Made by a program: the position numbers and the translations under genes. Shown in pieces: positions 36,481 to 49,520 of a DNA stretch of 64,000 bases. The DNA comes from Mangifera indica (taxonomy: Eukaryota > Streptophyta > Magnoliopsida > Sapindales > Anacardiaceae). The first letter of the stretch is position 1; every line of letters begins with the position of its first letter. A model generated the notes under the pieces. That model did not search any database. It saw only the letters and a list, made by a program, of their open reading frames with translations, and was not told the origin of the DNA. Location of the stretch: assembly GCF_011075055.1 (NCBI RefSeq), contig NC_058140.1, forward strand, positions 11,468,668 through 11,532,667, written 5' to 3'.

Positions 36481-37716
36481 TTACAGAAGCCGACCGAGGA
36501 ATTCGTCGATGGTGGTGTATTTGACATCTGGATAAAGTTGGGTGGCCTCCACTCCGAATGATGGTTCAATATTGAAGTTGGTGTGATCTCCCCTCACAAA
36601 GGCCGAGTGCTCAATAGCTAATATCACATTGCGTGGAGGCGCAGCTTCTGCAACATATGAAAATAGACTGGCAAATTGTCCATTCTCTTGTACCGAAAAT
36701 AACAAAATGAATTTTCACTTACCTTGAATATCCTTCAGAATTTGCTCTTCTGATATGTAGATCCTTTCAAGGGTTTTGCCAATCTTTTTTTCCCACAGAG
36801 ACACAAGATCGTTAAATGAGTAAATGTTGGCAGGCGGTCTGATGTAAAGGATTCTGTTCAAGGTTCTCGGATCATCCACCGCCCTGATAGTATAGGTTGC
36901 AACATCTTCTTCCTTGATGTAAATTACTGTACATGAGATCATATGATGACACTGGTTTGATTCAAACAAAGTTTACAATGAAAATTTCCCTTTTACCTTT
37001 TGGATTCCCATCTCCTAAGATGAAAACTTTGTCCATCGGGGGACCTGTGGCCCCTGGCTGCGAGAAGTTCGAAAGGTATGCATCAGCAAAACCATTGCAA
37101 GATACATAGGTGTATGGAATTCCTTCAGCCTCAACAAGTCGGCGGATTTTCGCTTTCGTAGCAAAGGCTGTTTTTGCTGGCTCAACAGGATGAACACGAT
37201 CAACATCATTTCCAAATTCTGAAGGGAAGAATCTCTGCATAACATAAAACCAATATCACTAGTTAAAACAGTCTACCAAAATTGACATCATCTCAGTGTT
37301 CATAGTATAAACTTAAAACTTACCTTAACATTTCCAGCTTCTTTGATCGCAGCGATAATATTGACTTGATCAACCAATTGAGGGCGAGACAAAGTTGATA
37401 TCACCACGTCCACTTGTTTAATGGCCTTCACCAAACTCTCATGATCCTGCAAATCTCCCTGCATAACAATGCAAACTGAAAAGGTTACATACATTTAAGT
37501 AATACTTCTAACTAGTGAAAAAGTATAGCTTACCGTTAGGAGATTGACTGCGAGGCTCTTCAAATTCTCCAACAACTTGGATTTAGAAGGATTACAAAGC
37601 GTTGACTCTCTCACGAGCATGAAGGTTGGGTGGCCGGCTTTCGCGCTGGCTTCCACAATGAATTTCCCGATATATCCAGTCCCACCGATGATCAGAATCT
37701 TGCTTTTCGTTGCCAT
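36481..37716 (-). CDS. PCBER/isoflavone-reductase-like NADPH reductase, copy B
   Basis: Exons on the minus strand are 37,716-37,534, 37,458-37,324, 37,234-36,997, 36,926-36,723 and 36,647-36,481. They sum to 927 bp and 308 aa, the standard length of the PIP (pinoresinol-lariciresinol, isoflavone, phenylcoumaran benzylic ether) reductases, and all introns are [24 protein letters not shown] (about residues 11-30) binds NADPH, and Lys133 in KAKIRRLVEAEG is the conserved catalytic lysine. The substrate loop reads SCNGFADAYLSNF at residues 151-163, unlike copies C-E. The family reduces phenylpropanoid dimers or isoflavones in the cytosol; the substrate cannot be fixed from sequence. It shares its orientation with copies A, C, D and E. 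No lesion is seen. Confidence 0.9.
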
Positions 37717-37916
37717 TACAAAAATTCAGATCAAAATCAGAGAATTTTTCCTTCCTTTGCAATCTTGTAAGTCCTGAAAACTGAATAAATATTTGATGAA
37801 ACTTTATTTATGCTTCTTTTGTGTGTTCAGTTTCAGCAGTTTCATACTGACGTAAGCCGGATAGAGAGTTGACTTGTAACAGCGTGAAAGATACAGCACA
37901 AGGTGTGCTTCTTGTA

Positions 37917-39278
37917 GGCCAAAGGACTTTTTCTTACCGAAGTTTTAATGCAAAGTTAAGTATATACTCATATAATTTCAAAAACCCAAATACTCATTCA
38001 TAAATTAATTTTTATTAAAATTTTTAATTAGAGATAGAGTAAAATTATCATTTTATTACTAAATCCTAAAAATTTATATAATTCTCTTTTTAGTTTACAA
38101 AACTAATAATTTCTTCTAATAGTAAGTTTTGAAAAATTTACTTTTTCCCCCTTAAACTCAAACCCTAGGGTTTCAAAATTTGGCATCCATGGCAATGATA
38201 GAAGTAGATCTAGATAATGACAAAAACACCCACTGCAGCGATGAAAACAACCGAGACGACTGTTTTATGACGAAAGCATCTACATTAGGATGACGAAAGC
38301 GCATTTAGAATCTAATAGACGAATCGTCTGATTTGTCTTGACGATAACGAAGACATTGTTAAGATGAATTGTTTCATCTTAAGTCGTCAAGACGTTGTCT
38401 TGAATCGTCCTCTATCGATAAAGACAACGAAGAGAGACAAGGATGATTCGTCTCTCTCTGTCAGCAGACAAAGAGACAAAGATTTCATTTTCATCTGTTC
38501 ATTGATGTCTTTTTGTCTCTTGACGACGAGGGAGAGCCGATTAACAATTTGGGTGGGAAAAGGAGATTGTTGGGGATGAAGTGGCTGTCGAAAAGGGGAG
38601 AAAAAAAAGAAACCTAGGTGGGGGAGGGGGGGAATAGTAACTTTTCAAAATTAGTAACGTTTTGGTAAAGATGAAGATGTTAGTTTTCAAAATCTTGGGC
38701 AGAGAATAAGATAAAATTTTTGTCTCCTGACAACGAGGGAGAGCCGATTAACAATTTGGGTGGGAAAAGGAGATTGTTGGGGATGAAGTGGCTGTCGAAA
38801 AGGGGAGAAAAAAAAGAAACCCAGGTGGGGGAGGGGGGGAATAGTCACTTTTCAAAATTAGTAAAATTTTGGCAAAGATGAAGATGTTAGTTTTCAAAAT
38901 CTTGGGCAGAGAATAAGATAAAATTTTTGTCTCTTGACAACGAGGGAGAGCCGATTAACAATTTGGGTGGGAAAAAGGAGATTGTTGGGGATGAAGTGGC
39001 TATCGAAAAGGGGAGAAAAAAAAGAAACCTAGGTGTGGGAGGGGGGGAATAGTCACTTTTCAAAATTAGTAAAGTTTTGGCAAAGATGAAGATGTTAGTT
39101 TTCAAAATCTTGGGCAGAGAATAAGATAAAATTAAATATTTTAAATAATATTATTGAAATGACAAATTTACCCTTGTTATAATAGAAATTTTTAACAGGG
39201 TTTGGATAGTGGGTGGGCGTTTGAGTTTTTTAAACCTTGCGAGTATTAGTTTGGAATTAGAATAAAAGTCCTTTGGCC
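37917..39278. mobile_element. GGCCAAA-TIR element, copy 7, enlarged by an internal triplication
   Basis: Ends are GGCCAAAGGACTTTTTC and, inverted, GGCCAAAGGACTTTTATTC. The flanking 9-mers CTTCTTGTA and TTTCTTGTA differ at one position. At 1,362 bp it is the longest of the family here because of three 207-bp internal units. It lies 200 bp upstream of the copy B start codon. Confidence 0.85.
38515..39135. repeat. Three tandem 207-bp units inside a TIR element
   Basis: Units start at 38,515, 38,722 and 38,929 with GTCTC(T/C)TGAC(G/A)ACGAGGG and end in TTGGGCAGAGAATAAGATAAAA. They differ by only a few bases, so the amplification is recent compared with the age of the element. Confidence 0.9.
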
Positions 39279-39311
39279 TTTCTTGTAACAATAAAATTAT
39301 ATTTCTTTTTG

Positions 39312-39313
<2 letters not shown>

Positions 39314-39364
<51 letters not shown>
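39314..39364. repeat. (TA)n microsatellite
   Basis: About 25 TA units without interruption, between two TIR elements. Shorter TA runs occur near 13,510, 44,770 and 49,385. Confidence 0.95.
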
Positions 39365-39366
<2 letters not shown>

Positions 39367-39397
39367 CGTAAAGATAAAGTAATATTTAATCAAATAA

Positions 39398-40054
39398 GTA
39401 CAAAAGACTTATTCAAACCCAAGGTTTACTCTTTTCCTAAATTTCCACTCAGTAGCTTTAAAAAACTCAAATACCCATTAGTTGATTATTAAAATTTATA
39501 AAATTGATTAGTTTTATCGGTAAAATTATTATTTAATCAATGAAACTAAAAAAAAAAATTATCTTATTTTCCCCCTAAACCTAAAAAACTAATAATTTCT
39601 TTCAAACTTAAGTTTTGAAAAGTTACATTTTTCCTCTATTAGGTTAGAGTTTATTTGGCGCTCTCTCCCTTCTTCAATGACGTCTCCCTTTAGCGAGAGA
39701 CTCCACACTCTCTCTCCTTCTCTAGCAATGAACTATGACGAAGACATTTGTTGTTGGAGAAGGGAGAGAGCACCGAGTCACTCGCAGGAGGGAAAGAGTG
39801 TCAGAGAAACCCTAATCTGATAGAGGAAAATATAATTTTTTAAAACTTAAATATAAGAGAAATTGTTACTTTATATTGCTTAAAGGAGAAAATTAGATAA
39901 AATTATATATTTTTTAATATAAACTATAACTAATATATTTTGCTAACTTTAACCACCATGAGTGAATATTTGAGTTTTTTAAAATTAGTAGATGAAAATT
40001 TTGGAAAAGAGTAAACCTCTGGGGGGGGAGGAAAGGGGAATACGTCCTTTGGTC
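39398..40054. mobile_element. GGCCAAA-TIR element, copy 8
   Basis: Left end GTACAAAAGACTTATTC and inverted right end GACCAAAGGACGTATTCCCC are related to the family ends. The 9-mers ATCAAATAA and ATCAAAAAA flank it with one mismatch. The middle has the AGAGTGTC/GACGAAGACAT-type repeats of the family. Confidence 0.65.
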
Positions 40055-40111
40055 ATCAAAAAATGATACATAATCTCTATTTTTAATTATGTAATAAAAA
40101 AATTGTGCACG

Positions 40112-40333
40112 TAAAGTTAGATTCAAATCGAACTCGTTTGAGCTTGATTTGAGCAAACCCGAAAAGAGCCAGCATCAAATGAGCTCGAGCTACTCATCAA
40201 GTTCGTAAACTAAAAATTTTAATACAAAACGATACCGTTTTGATTAATGTGTATTAAAACGACGTTATTTTAATAACGAGTTTGTTAAAGTTCGAGCTCA
40301 AGCTTATTTGCAGCGAGCTCGAATCCAACCCTA
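40112..40333. mobile_element. hAT-like MITE, 222 bp
   Basis: The left end is TAAAGTTAGATTCAAATCG and the inverted right end is TAGGGTTGGATTCGAGCTCG. The flanking 8-mers TGTGCACG and TGTGCACA agree at seven of eight positions. An 8-bp TSD and TA(G/A)(G/A)G ends fit hAT. It is rich in GAGCTCGA-type strings. Confidence 0.65.
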
Positions 40334-40687
40334 TGTGCACATTACTCTTATTGTTAAATAAATTTTATATATGGAAAAAAAAGGAAGCAAACAATGCATG
40401 AAACCCTAAATTATATACACCAACTAGGATTAATCCACATACATCTTACAAATATGTAGTACATAATCCAACCAATCAAATGTCAATAACTAATATTGAT
40501 TAATAGTATATATAATACTAAAATTAAAAAATTTATAGGAATTCAGGCAAATCTAATACACCATAATTGATCAATAATTAATTTGAATTTGTTCAATTAT
40601 CAGTTTGTTGAAATTGATCTTCCTTTTTAATATACGTCCAAAATGACTATAGCTTTAATGAGTGATTTATTTCGCATGCATTGAAAA

Positions 40688-41615
40688 GGGAAAAGGACTA
40701 TTTCGCACCCATCTTTTAGCCCATTCTCAAACCTATACCCACGGGAGATCAAAAACTCTTTTTCCCACCCATGACCAAACTGCCATCCATTTTTTCAGTT
40801 AGGGACAGGGGCAAAATCATCATTTTATTGTTTAAAACCTTAAAACTTTAAAATTTCACCATTTTCCCCCTCCAGGTTTTAAAAATTAACAACTAACTCA
40901 TCCTCAAAGTTTGAAAAGTTTAATTTCACCCTGAGGGTTTGCTTCCTTCTCCAGCCACCACCGACGGCCGACTCATTCGACCGATCTCTCATCTCCGATT
41001 ACAAAGGACAACGAAGGACGACCCTTCGTCACCCAGATCTGGACGACGAAGTGTCGTCTAGATCTGGAAGAACAGAGGAAGGACGATGCTTCGTCGTCGC
41101 GTCTGGATGACGCAAGTGGTGCGACAAAGAGATCTCTGTCTCTTCGTCGCATCGTGCGATGAAAAGATCTCTGTCTCTTTGTCACACTGTGCGATGAGGA
41201 GATGAAGATCTCTTCATCGCACCACCGTCGTTGCACTAGGAGAAGGAGGAGGCCAATGACGACGTCGGAAGATGAAGTTGAAGAATGGGGATGAAACTGC
41301 TAGTTTTGAAAGTTATGGGGGGCGGCTGCATTTTGGAAAATATGGAAACCCTAGGTTTGGGGGTGAAAATGTTAGTTTTCAAAGTTTAAAAACTTTAGGT
41401 AAATGTGAAATGTTAGTTTCTAAAACCTAGGAGGGGTGAAAAGTAATAAATTTTATAACTTTTTAATATAAACAGTAAAATAACGATTTTACCTCTATTT
41501 CTAACTGAAAAAATGGACGACAGTTTGATCATAGGTGGGAAAAAGGGTTTTTGATCTTCCGTAGGTATAGGTTTGAGAATAGGCTAAAAGATGGGTGGGA
41601 AATAGTCATTTTCCC
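40688..41615. mobile_element. GGCCAAA-TIR element, copy 9, with paralogous empty site
   Basis: Ends are GGGAAAAGGACTATTTCGCA and, inverted, GGGAAAATGACTATTTCCCA. The exact 9-bp direct repeat CATTGAAAA flanks it (40,679-40,687 and 41,616-41,624). The related segment at about 57,640-58,070 lacks the element: there TGCATACATTAGAAAAACAG runs through without interruption. Confidence 0.9.
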
Positions 41616-41815
41616 CATTGAAAAAATGATCTAGCCTTTGTCTAGATCATTATTGTCATAAACTAGATTTTATCTATAAAGCATACAAAACATTTAACAA
41701 AATTGATCATAATATACCCATAAAAGTTCATTCATTGAGCTATGCATTTATCCCAATTTTACTAAATTAAAGTAATATCTATATTTGCCCACCTTCGGAA
41801 AGTTTTCTTATAAAA

Positions 41816-42310
41816 CAAAGATGGTTCACACAAACTCATCGAGGCACTCATCCACAGTGGTATACTTGACATCGCTCAGTTGCAAAGCACAAACATCTTG
41901 CAGCCCTTCATGGGACTTACGCATATTGCGTTATATCATGTTATTCCTTACTTTTCTCCTACTCACTGAGAATATATCCCATGATCATTTGCTTTTACCT
42001 TTTATATTACCATCTCCGAAGATGAACACCTTGTCCGTCGGGAGAACAGTAGTTAAAGGCTGCAAGAAGTTGGAAAGGTGCAAGTCAACAAAGCTACAGT
42101 ACTGGATACAACATAGGTGTTTGGAATTCCTTAAGCCTCAACAGTTCTCTGGAGGGAAGAATCTCTGCACAACCAAAAGCATCTAGCCTAACAGGGGTCA
42201 ACTGGAAATTTCCCTTGGCGGTTCCAGCTTCTTTAATTGCAGCTATAATCTCGATTTGATCAACTAATTGAAAGAGTGATGATGTTGGTATCACCACATC
42301 ACCTTCTTTC
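41816..42310 (-). pseudogene. PCBER-like remnant F (pieces of exons 5, 3 and 2)
   Basis: Minus-strand fragments match the family gene: 41,816-41,875 (exon 5 end: CTCATCCACAGTGGTATACT), about 42,000-42,175 (exon 3 with a large internal deletion, keeping the RFFPSE start) and 42,205-42,300 (exon 2, IIAAIKEAG). Introns and the rest of the coding region are missing. It lies directly 3' of copy C. Confidence 0.75.
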
Positions 42311-42672
42311 GAGCTCTGTCTCCAGTGTTTAATGAAAAAAATTGCCATTTAGATTCGGTTAATTTGTCTAATCATGGACACGTAAGTACAATGGTGAGCT
42401 TAATGTTATTCTATTGCATTTTTGCTGGAATCATAAAATAAGATACAACATCACCAATTATATAAATTTTTGAGCCATTGGTACACGCAAACATGGCAAG
42501 ACTAATATTTAAAAAGAAAAAGAAAAAACACAACTTGCTAAGAAAATAGCAGAACCAAGCTTATTCGTTGCTAGGTACATCAAATACAAGAAAAAGCAGG
42601 GAAAGCAAACCAGTATTAAAGCCTAAAATATATAGTTTATTTATTGAGGAGCTGTAGATAGACAAAGATGAT

Positions 42673-44354
42673 TCAAACAAACTGATTGAGGTACTCATCC
42701 ACGGTGGTGTACTTGACATCAGGATAAAGCTTTGTGGCTTCAACTCCAAACGATGGTTCGATCTCAAAGTTGGTGTGGTCTCCCTTCACAAACACTGAGT
42801 GGCCAATAGATAATATCACATTCTGAGGAACCGAAGCTTCTGCAAACATACCAAAAGATGTGAGCAATGTTAAACATAAAATTTTTATATGAAGGAATCT
42901 GAGGTCTGATATTTTTCACTAACCTTGAATGTTTTTCAGAAGTTGCTCTTCCAATACATAGACCCTCTCAAGGTTTTTACCAATCTTTTTCTCCCACAGA
43001 GAGACAAGATCGTTGAATGAGTAAATGTTGCCAGGAGGCCTTAGGTAAAGGACTTTGTTCAAGGTTCTTGGATCATCCACTGCTCTGATGGTATAGGTTC
43101 CAATATCATCTTCCTTGTTGAAAATTGCTGTAATTTTTAAGATGATACTGCTTAGATTCATTTAACAATACTAAAGAAATAATGCTGCATTTATATCATC
43201 AGCTAAACTATTCATACTCATTCAACTCTTTTCTCAAGCTCTCCCATATTATACAATGTCCATTTGAAGTAAAGGCATAAACAAGTTAGAGGTATGATGA
43301 AGTTCCCAATGATAATATGCCTTAAACAGTTACCTTTTGGATTACCATCTCCTAAGATGACCACTTTATCCCTTGGGGGAGATGTGGCTCCAGGCTGTGC
43401 CAAAGTGGGAAGGAAATAGCCAGCAAAGAAATTAGATGATACATAGGTGTATGGAATTCCTTCTTTCTCAACAGAGCGGCGGATGTTAGCCTTTATCCCA
43501 AATGCTGTTTTTGCCGGCTCCACAGCATGGACACGATCAACATCATTACCAAATTCTGAAGGAAAGAATCTCTGGATAAAATAAAACATTTTTCAGAACC
43601 AAGTCTTTGAGTTCAACAAAATTCCAACTAAAAATGGATCTATCCAACTGGGTAATCTCATTATAGTAATTTAAGTTTCATCTGATGTGTTTATGCTACA
43701 ACAGGCTCACCAAATATGCAATCACAACAAAGGGAAGAAAGATCAAGGAAATAGTATAAATCAAAACAAACTGATTTTACCTTGACATTTCCAGCCTCTT
43801 TAATTGCAGCAATAATCTTGTCTTGATCACGTAATTGAGCGTGACCCACAGTTGAGATCACCACGTCTACTTTCTTAATCGCACTCACCAGACTCTCGTG
43901 ATTATATAAATCTCCCTGGATCACCAAACACAACACTTTAAAATATAAAAAAATAACATCTTGATTTGACAATAATTATTTGATTATTAATAATTAATTA
44001 TTTAGCAGATTCCAATTCTGTTCTCCAGAACTTGAATCCGATGCCAAGTGTCACTCATACACAGCTTGCGCTAGACATCGAAAAAAACCAAAAACAAAAC
44101 CTCGATGTCCATGAGATGCATCGCAAAATTGGCCGAAATGAAAAATAAAGAAGCTAAAAAAGGTTACGTACGGTAACAAAAGTGACGCCGAGGGTCTTGA
44201 AATTGTCGATGACGTTGGATTTGGCAGGGTTAGAAAGAGTGGACTCTCTTACGAGTACGAAAGTCGGATGGCCGGCTTTTGCGCTGGCTTCCACGATATA
44301 CTTTCCGATATATCCAGTCCCTCCGATAAACAGAATCTTGCTCTTTGATGCCAT
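42673..44354 (-). CDS. PCBER/isoflavone-reductase-like NADPH reductase, copy C
   Basis: Exons on the minus strand are 44,354-44,172, 43,915-43,781, 43,571-43,334, 43,127-42,924 and 42,839-42,673 (183, 135, 238, 204, 167 bp), giving 308 aa with all splice sites [24 protein letters not shown] is the NADPH fold, and Lys133 in GIKANIRRSVEKEG is the catalytic lysine. The loop SSNFFAGYFLPTLAQPGA (residues 151-168) is the classical phenylcoumaran benzylic ether reductase form, so of the four intact copies this most resembles canonical PCBER, which reduces 8-5' linked neolignans such as dehydrodiconiferyl alcohol. A weak TATA-like CCATAAAG lies about 67 bases upstream of the ATG. Remnant F follows it. 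Confidence 0.92.
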
Positions 44355-44499
44355 ACCGAAATGCTGTTTCAAACTCGGATGTCCCTCCGTTCAGTACTTG
44401 AAGGGCAGTGAAACCCTACTTTATGGCAGTGCGCTTGGTATGTAATGACAGAAGTGCCATTGTCCCTTGACTGGATGATGTTTGAATGGTGGCATGGAA

Positions 44500-45836
44500 G
44501 CGTCCAGGTTCATCCCATGACAACACAATAATAACAATGTTTTATTGTATGATGTGCATGATGATGTGCATGTCTTTGGTCTGGATTAGAGCCAAGTTCA
44601 TTTCTTCTTGTTTATGAGATTTGTGGGTATATAATTTGATTCTTAATGAGAAACGGGGTCGTCAGGCCCTTGGATGGGGTAATCTATTATTAAAAAATAA
44701 CAATGTTTATTTATAAATATAAAATATCTAAAAAATTATGAAATGTAAATTATTGTTATATTTAATAAATTAATATATATATATATATAATTATTATATT
44801 TTATTATTAATAATAACAAATAAAACTATATTAATATTATGTTAAGATTTTTTAGATTGTTAAATTATAAAATTAATTTGATTGAATTATTTTCTCAATA
44901 TTATGGTTTTTTATAATCAAATCGAATTAGTTGAATCATGAATAGATCAAACAAATGAATAAAACATGAAAAAAAAAAAAATTAGTTTAATTCAAAAGAA
45001 ATTATAAATTGAAAAACAAAATTTAAAACTAAAAGTCTAAAACAACCCCTCAACTTTTGTATTCAACGACCGCGTCTCCGCCTCAAAGCCAAAATTTAAG
45101 GCACCCAAGCAGTTGTGTAGCCAACGACGGACAACCAACATCTTCACTGTGACGAAATTTGGCTGCTCTCTCCCATCACCCACGAAGGCGAGTCGACGGA
45201 CGACAGTAGACTTTTCTGCCATGTTTTCTTCTTCAAGTTTGGCTCTTCTTGCTGATAAATTTCTATGAACGGTGAAGTTAAGTTCATGGCGGCTGCATTC
45301 ATATTGGTGATGACTTCCGACGAATATTGGCGAGTCCTGGTGAAAAATGATAATGCTTAATCTGAATGTATTGAACAATATGTAAGTAAGAATTAAGACT
45401 TTCTTTATGCATGTTAATGAAATGATAATGAGATATTATTTACTTAAATACCTTAAAAATTATGTTAAGCATTTCTTTATGCATGTTTTCTGAAATTTTC
45501 TCTATTAAGATTTTATCTTGTTGTCATTATATGAAATTTATGAATTAAATTATTTTTTATAATTAATATATTATTATATTCTAAAATCTTTGTTATAGTA
45601 ATTGCTAGTTTAATTTAAAATAAAACTATTTTTATTCAAAAAATAAAATTAAAATTATTGTATCTTATATATTATTTAACACATTAATTTAATTATAAAT
45701 AATTATTATATTTTTATAAAATTAATAAGATAATATTAATAATAAAAAATATATTAGATTTCAATTACCGTATTTTCTGTGTGCGGCAAGATGAGCATTA
45801 ATTGCATTGAAATGTATATTTGTTTGTTGGAATTCG
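44500..45836. other. AT-rich spacer without a supported gene
   Basis: A 113-codon minus-strand open frame (45,378-45,037) contains no motif I recognise. Its 3' part (GTTGAGGGGTTGTTTTAGAC on the minus strand) looks like repeat DNA, so it is not called as a gene. A short TA run is at 44,770. Confidence 0.5.
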
Positions 45837-48800
45837 GAAAGGTTAGGTTTAGTGTGACCATCTACCTACAAGCATGGATTGATACCTAACCACTAACATT
45901 TTCAAGTGCTGTGCTCATACCAGCGACTGAGAGCCTGAGAGAGTTTCTAGAATCATTATGAATTTTTAAATGATGAAAAACCTTTTTTCTTTCAAAGACC
46001 CAAACTTGTGATTTTTCTCTTTTGGCAGCCCGCTGATGTTGGCTTGACAATGGTCGGTGGCTGCAACCATTTAGCATACCTACAACCATCGGCATCAACA
46101 AAGACATGTGAGTTGACAGGAGGAAGTCCGGAAGTCTGGATCCAGGGGCGGACCTGGGCTTTGTGAGGGTAGGCCCAGGACCACCTTCAATTTGAAAAAA
46201 GCATTGAACATTTTGCCTAGGCCCACCCTCAGTTTTATATTAAAAAAAAAAATTGTATTTCCCATTTAGCTTTTTTGCAGCCCATTTCAATTCCAAAATA
46301 GCCCATAAGTAATTTTTTACAGTTGAAATTAAAAATAAATAAATAAGAGCAAGCCCACTTACCACTTTAAAGATTATTCCCAAACCAAAATGATGCCGCC
46401 CACAACTAATTTTTTTTAAAAATTAAAATAAAAAATAAAACAAAATATTCTTATCACCTAGCTAGCCCAATATATACAAATAAATAAATAAATAAACAAA
46501 TATATATAATTTAAAAATAACTTTATATAATATGAAATCATAAATTTTTTCCATTTTTCACTTTTCAAAACATTCTTAGAAAGTGTGAAAACAAGATATT
46601 CTTACCAATCCACTAGTGAAAAATGAAAGAAATTTATAAATTCAAAATAAGTTTTATTGCTTTAGGTTTCTTAGAATGAGATTAAAAAAACAACATTATA
46701 AGATGCATATGAAATGTTATTGTTAGACACTTTTATAATGGTTAATATGAACCTAGGGGAGTGAATATGTTCTTAAAAATAAATTAAATGATACACTGTA
46801 ACAAACTCTAGAGCAAATTTTACAAACCATACAATCGAAATCCCAACAATAAATTTAGTAGTAATAAACTTTAAAGCAGGAATAAACAATAACAGCAATA
46901 GAGACAAATAACAAGAGATAACTAATAACACAGTAACAATAAATGCCAATATTAATTGCAACAATAAATATTAATAATAACAACAATAAATAACAATAAT
47001 ATCAACAATAAATATCAATATTAACAGATAATATTTAGGGAGATAGAGTTGAAGAAATACTCATTTAGAGTAGTTCGGAGCTTTTTTTTGTAAGTCTCCT
47101 ACATCCACTTCTCCAAGAAAACCATCTTGGAGTTTCACTATCACTCGAAGAATTTTCTATAAGTAGTATATTCGGGATTTCGTCCACTACACTATTTGAT
47201 ATGGGATTGCGTTCACAATATTTGTTTACAAGATATGAATAAGTTTTAAGTGAACAAAACTCTCAAAGAATAAAAGTTTTAAGCTCACGAAGAGTTTCAA
47301 AGAAATCAAGGTAAAATGTTTTTAGCTTTTCCTTTTTTTTTTTTTTTTTTTTACTTCTTTTGATTTTTCTTCTCCTCTTTTTCTCATCACCATGCTCTTC
47401 AATTTGAAACCAAATTTATGGAGATATTTGGTTCTATTGGGTTGAGTTCCTATTGACAGCCTTCTGAAAAAAAATTAGGCAAAGAAAAAGGACCTTGATT
47501 AGAGCTCAACGGATAGATTTAAATACTTCAATGGATAACTTTTAGCATGGGCGACAAAGTTGTGTCACAGGCGGCTTGCATTATTTCTGTGTTTATAAAA
47601 ACAATCTAGAAGCTTGAACGGGTATATGTCGGGTTGCGCACGATTGAAGTACAGGTTTAATTTTAAGAATGACACCATTGGAAAGCTTTTAAAAAAAAAA
47701 TTGCACGGAAGCGACAAACTTTACACTTATCGCACTTATACTGGATTCTACGTTACGGTTGGGATAATTTTCAGAATGGTCCGACAACGCAATAAATATT
47801 TTGACACATGATAATGACGCATTGGATAAGTCTGATAGCAATTCAGATGAAAATGTCATGGCTGAGATAATTTTCAAAATGGTTCGATTGGGACAATAAA
47901 TATTTTGACACATGGCGATAACGAATTGGACAAGTCTATCAACAATTCAAAGGAAAATGTCACAACTAGGATGGGTTTCAAATGTCTCAGCTGGGACATT
48001 TAATGGAATTAGAAGAAAAATTTTTCTTGGACATATGACAACAAACAATTTGTTGGAGATGACACTTGACAAGAAAATGTGAGGAAAGAGGTCATGGGAG
48101 GGACAATTATCAAATGTCCCCCTTGGGACATTTAATGCTTAAAGAAAAAAATTTCTAATTTACTTGATTTGATTTGGGTCAACTAAATTTATATTTAAAA
48201 AGCATGAATATTTATTTTGGGATATGGCTTGAAGATATCATTTTATTTCCATAATGTTGAACGGTTGATACACGGTTTGATCTTAATTTGGTCACGGGCT
48301 ATCAATTTTCACCAATATTTTTCTGATCCAGATTTATCTACAAATTTTATATTTAGTCCATTTGTAATGCATTTCAACATTCTTTGGACATTAATAAATT
48401 AAACTTAAATTTTTATCATCATCAAAACATTAAGATTCAACCGTTATCATTTTTCTTTTTGTAACAAGGAACTCCATTTGAATCAAATTGTTCTTGCGGG
48501 GCCAAGTCAATTACACTGAATAGAACAAATCTCATGTCTAATGATTGATTCTATAATCACTTAATCAAATAAGTTAAGAATTTAATTTTAATATGTCATC
48601 AAAGAAGATTTGAACCCATATTTTTTTAAAGATAAGTTTCATTTTTTGTCACTCAAACTATCTCTTGAGGGTCAAATGAAAATTTATTTGATCAAACAAT
48701 TCCAGTATAATTAAAGTTGATCTCAATGTTATGATTCAGTGCAACTACTAGGAAACATTTAGACACAAAATTTAAATATGAAACACCAAGCCAGAGCTAG
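45837..48800 (-). pseudogene. Duplicated unrecognised gene fragment X, split by about 2.6 kb
   Basis: 45,837-46,138 and 48,728-48,800 match the continuous segment 55,060-55,510. On the minus strand the better copy reads an exon-like frame containing FIERYEFLASFFPSQEGI and SGLPPVNSHVFVDADG. I do not recognise the family. In this copy about 75 bp of the exon are replaced by 46,139-48,727, which starts CAGGGGCGGACCTGGGC, a start typical of some plant hAT-like elements. That insert also contains a 118-bp tandem duplication at 47,756-47,985, a T run at 47,331-47,352 and AATAA-rich DNA. No second terminus was found. Confidence 0.5.
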
Positions 48801-49520
48801 TTAGTAGATACATGTATTATTTGCGTATTATTTACATTTCCATATTATTCATGTATTAAACATATTCAAAAGAATTTTTGAATCTAAAATGTATTAAATG
48901 CATATTTTACGTTTTTCCCGTATTAAACGCAAATTATACACTATATTTTACATTTGTTGCATTTTTATATTTTTAGCTAAACTTAAAATACAAAATTGTT
49001 CTTTCTATTTTCAACTATTTACGAAAATATTACTGTTATTTAAAAAAAAAAAAACCTAACAATACTTTTTTCTTAATTCCTAGCCTTAATTTTATGTTTT
49101 CCTTCTTTATAGGCATATAAAGATTTACTTTGATTTGAAATTTAAAATCTAAATTAATTAATTTGTTTACTTTTTCTAATTAACTGGTATGATATTTATT
49201 ATACAAAGAATTTTGATTATGTATTATATTGTATTAGATTTAATAGTTAATTAAATATTTTATATTTAAATTATTATATTTATTTTCAATAAGAGATTCA
49301 TAAAAAGTATTAAAATTATTATGATATTATTATATTTTTAAGAATATATTATTGATAATAGTAATACGTCATATTAAATCCGTGTATATATATATATATA
49401 TATTGTATTTTTTTATATAAAAAATTTATAAATATATTTTTTATTATTTATTGTATTACATCTATATAATTTATGTATATATATATTTTTTTTCTGTTTC
49501 TGTATTTAGTAAGTAGGCCC
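48801..49520. other. AT-rich spacer
   Basis: Very AT-rich with short TA runs and no gene or recognised element. At 49,513-49,560 the sequence joins the 3' flank common to copies C, D and E (CTATTGCATTTTTGC-GGAATCATAAAA), marking the end of the shared duplication unit. Confidence 0.5.

Noticed and set aside
40973..41236. 87-codon Arg/Ser-rich minus-strand frame
   Set aside because: Translation of the GACGA/TCGTC repeats in a TIR element.
45037..45378. 113-codon minus-strand open frame
   Set aside because: No family motif, and the 3' part resembles dispersed repeat DNA; kept only as a remark in the spacer entry.
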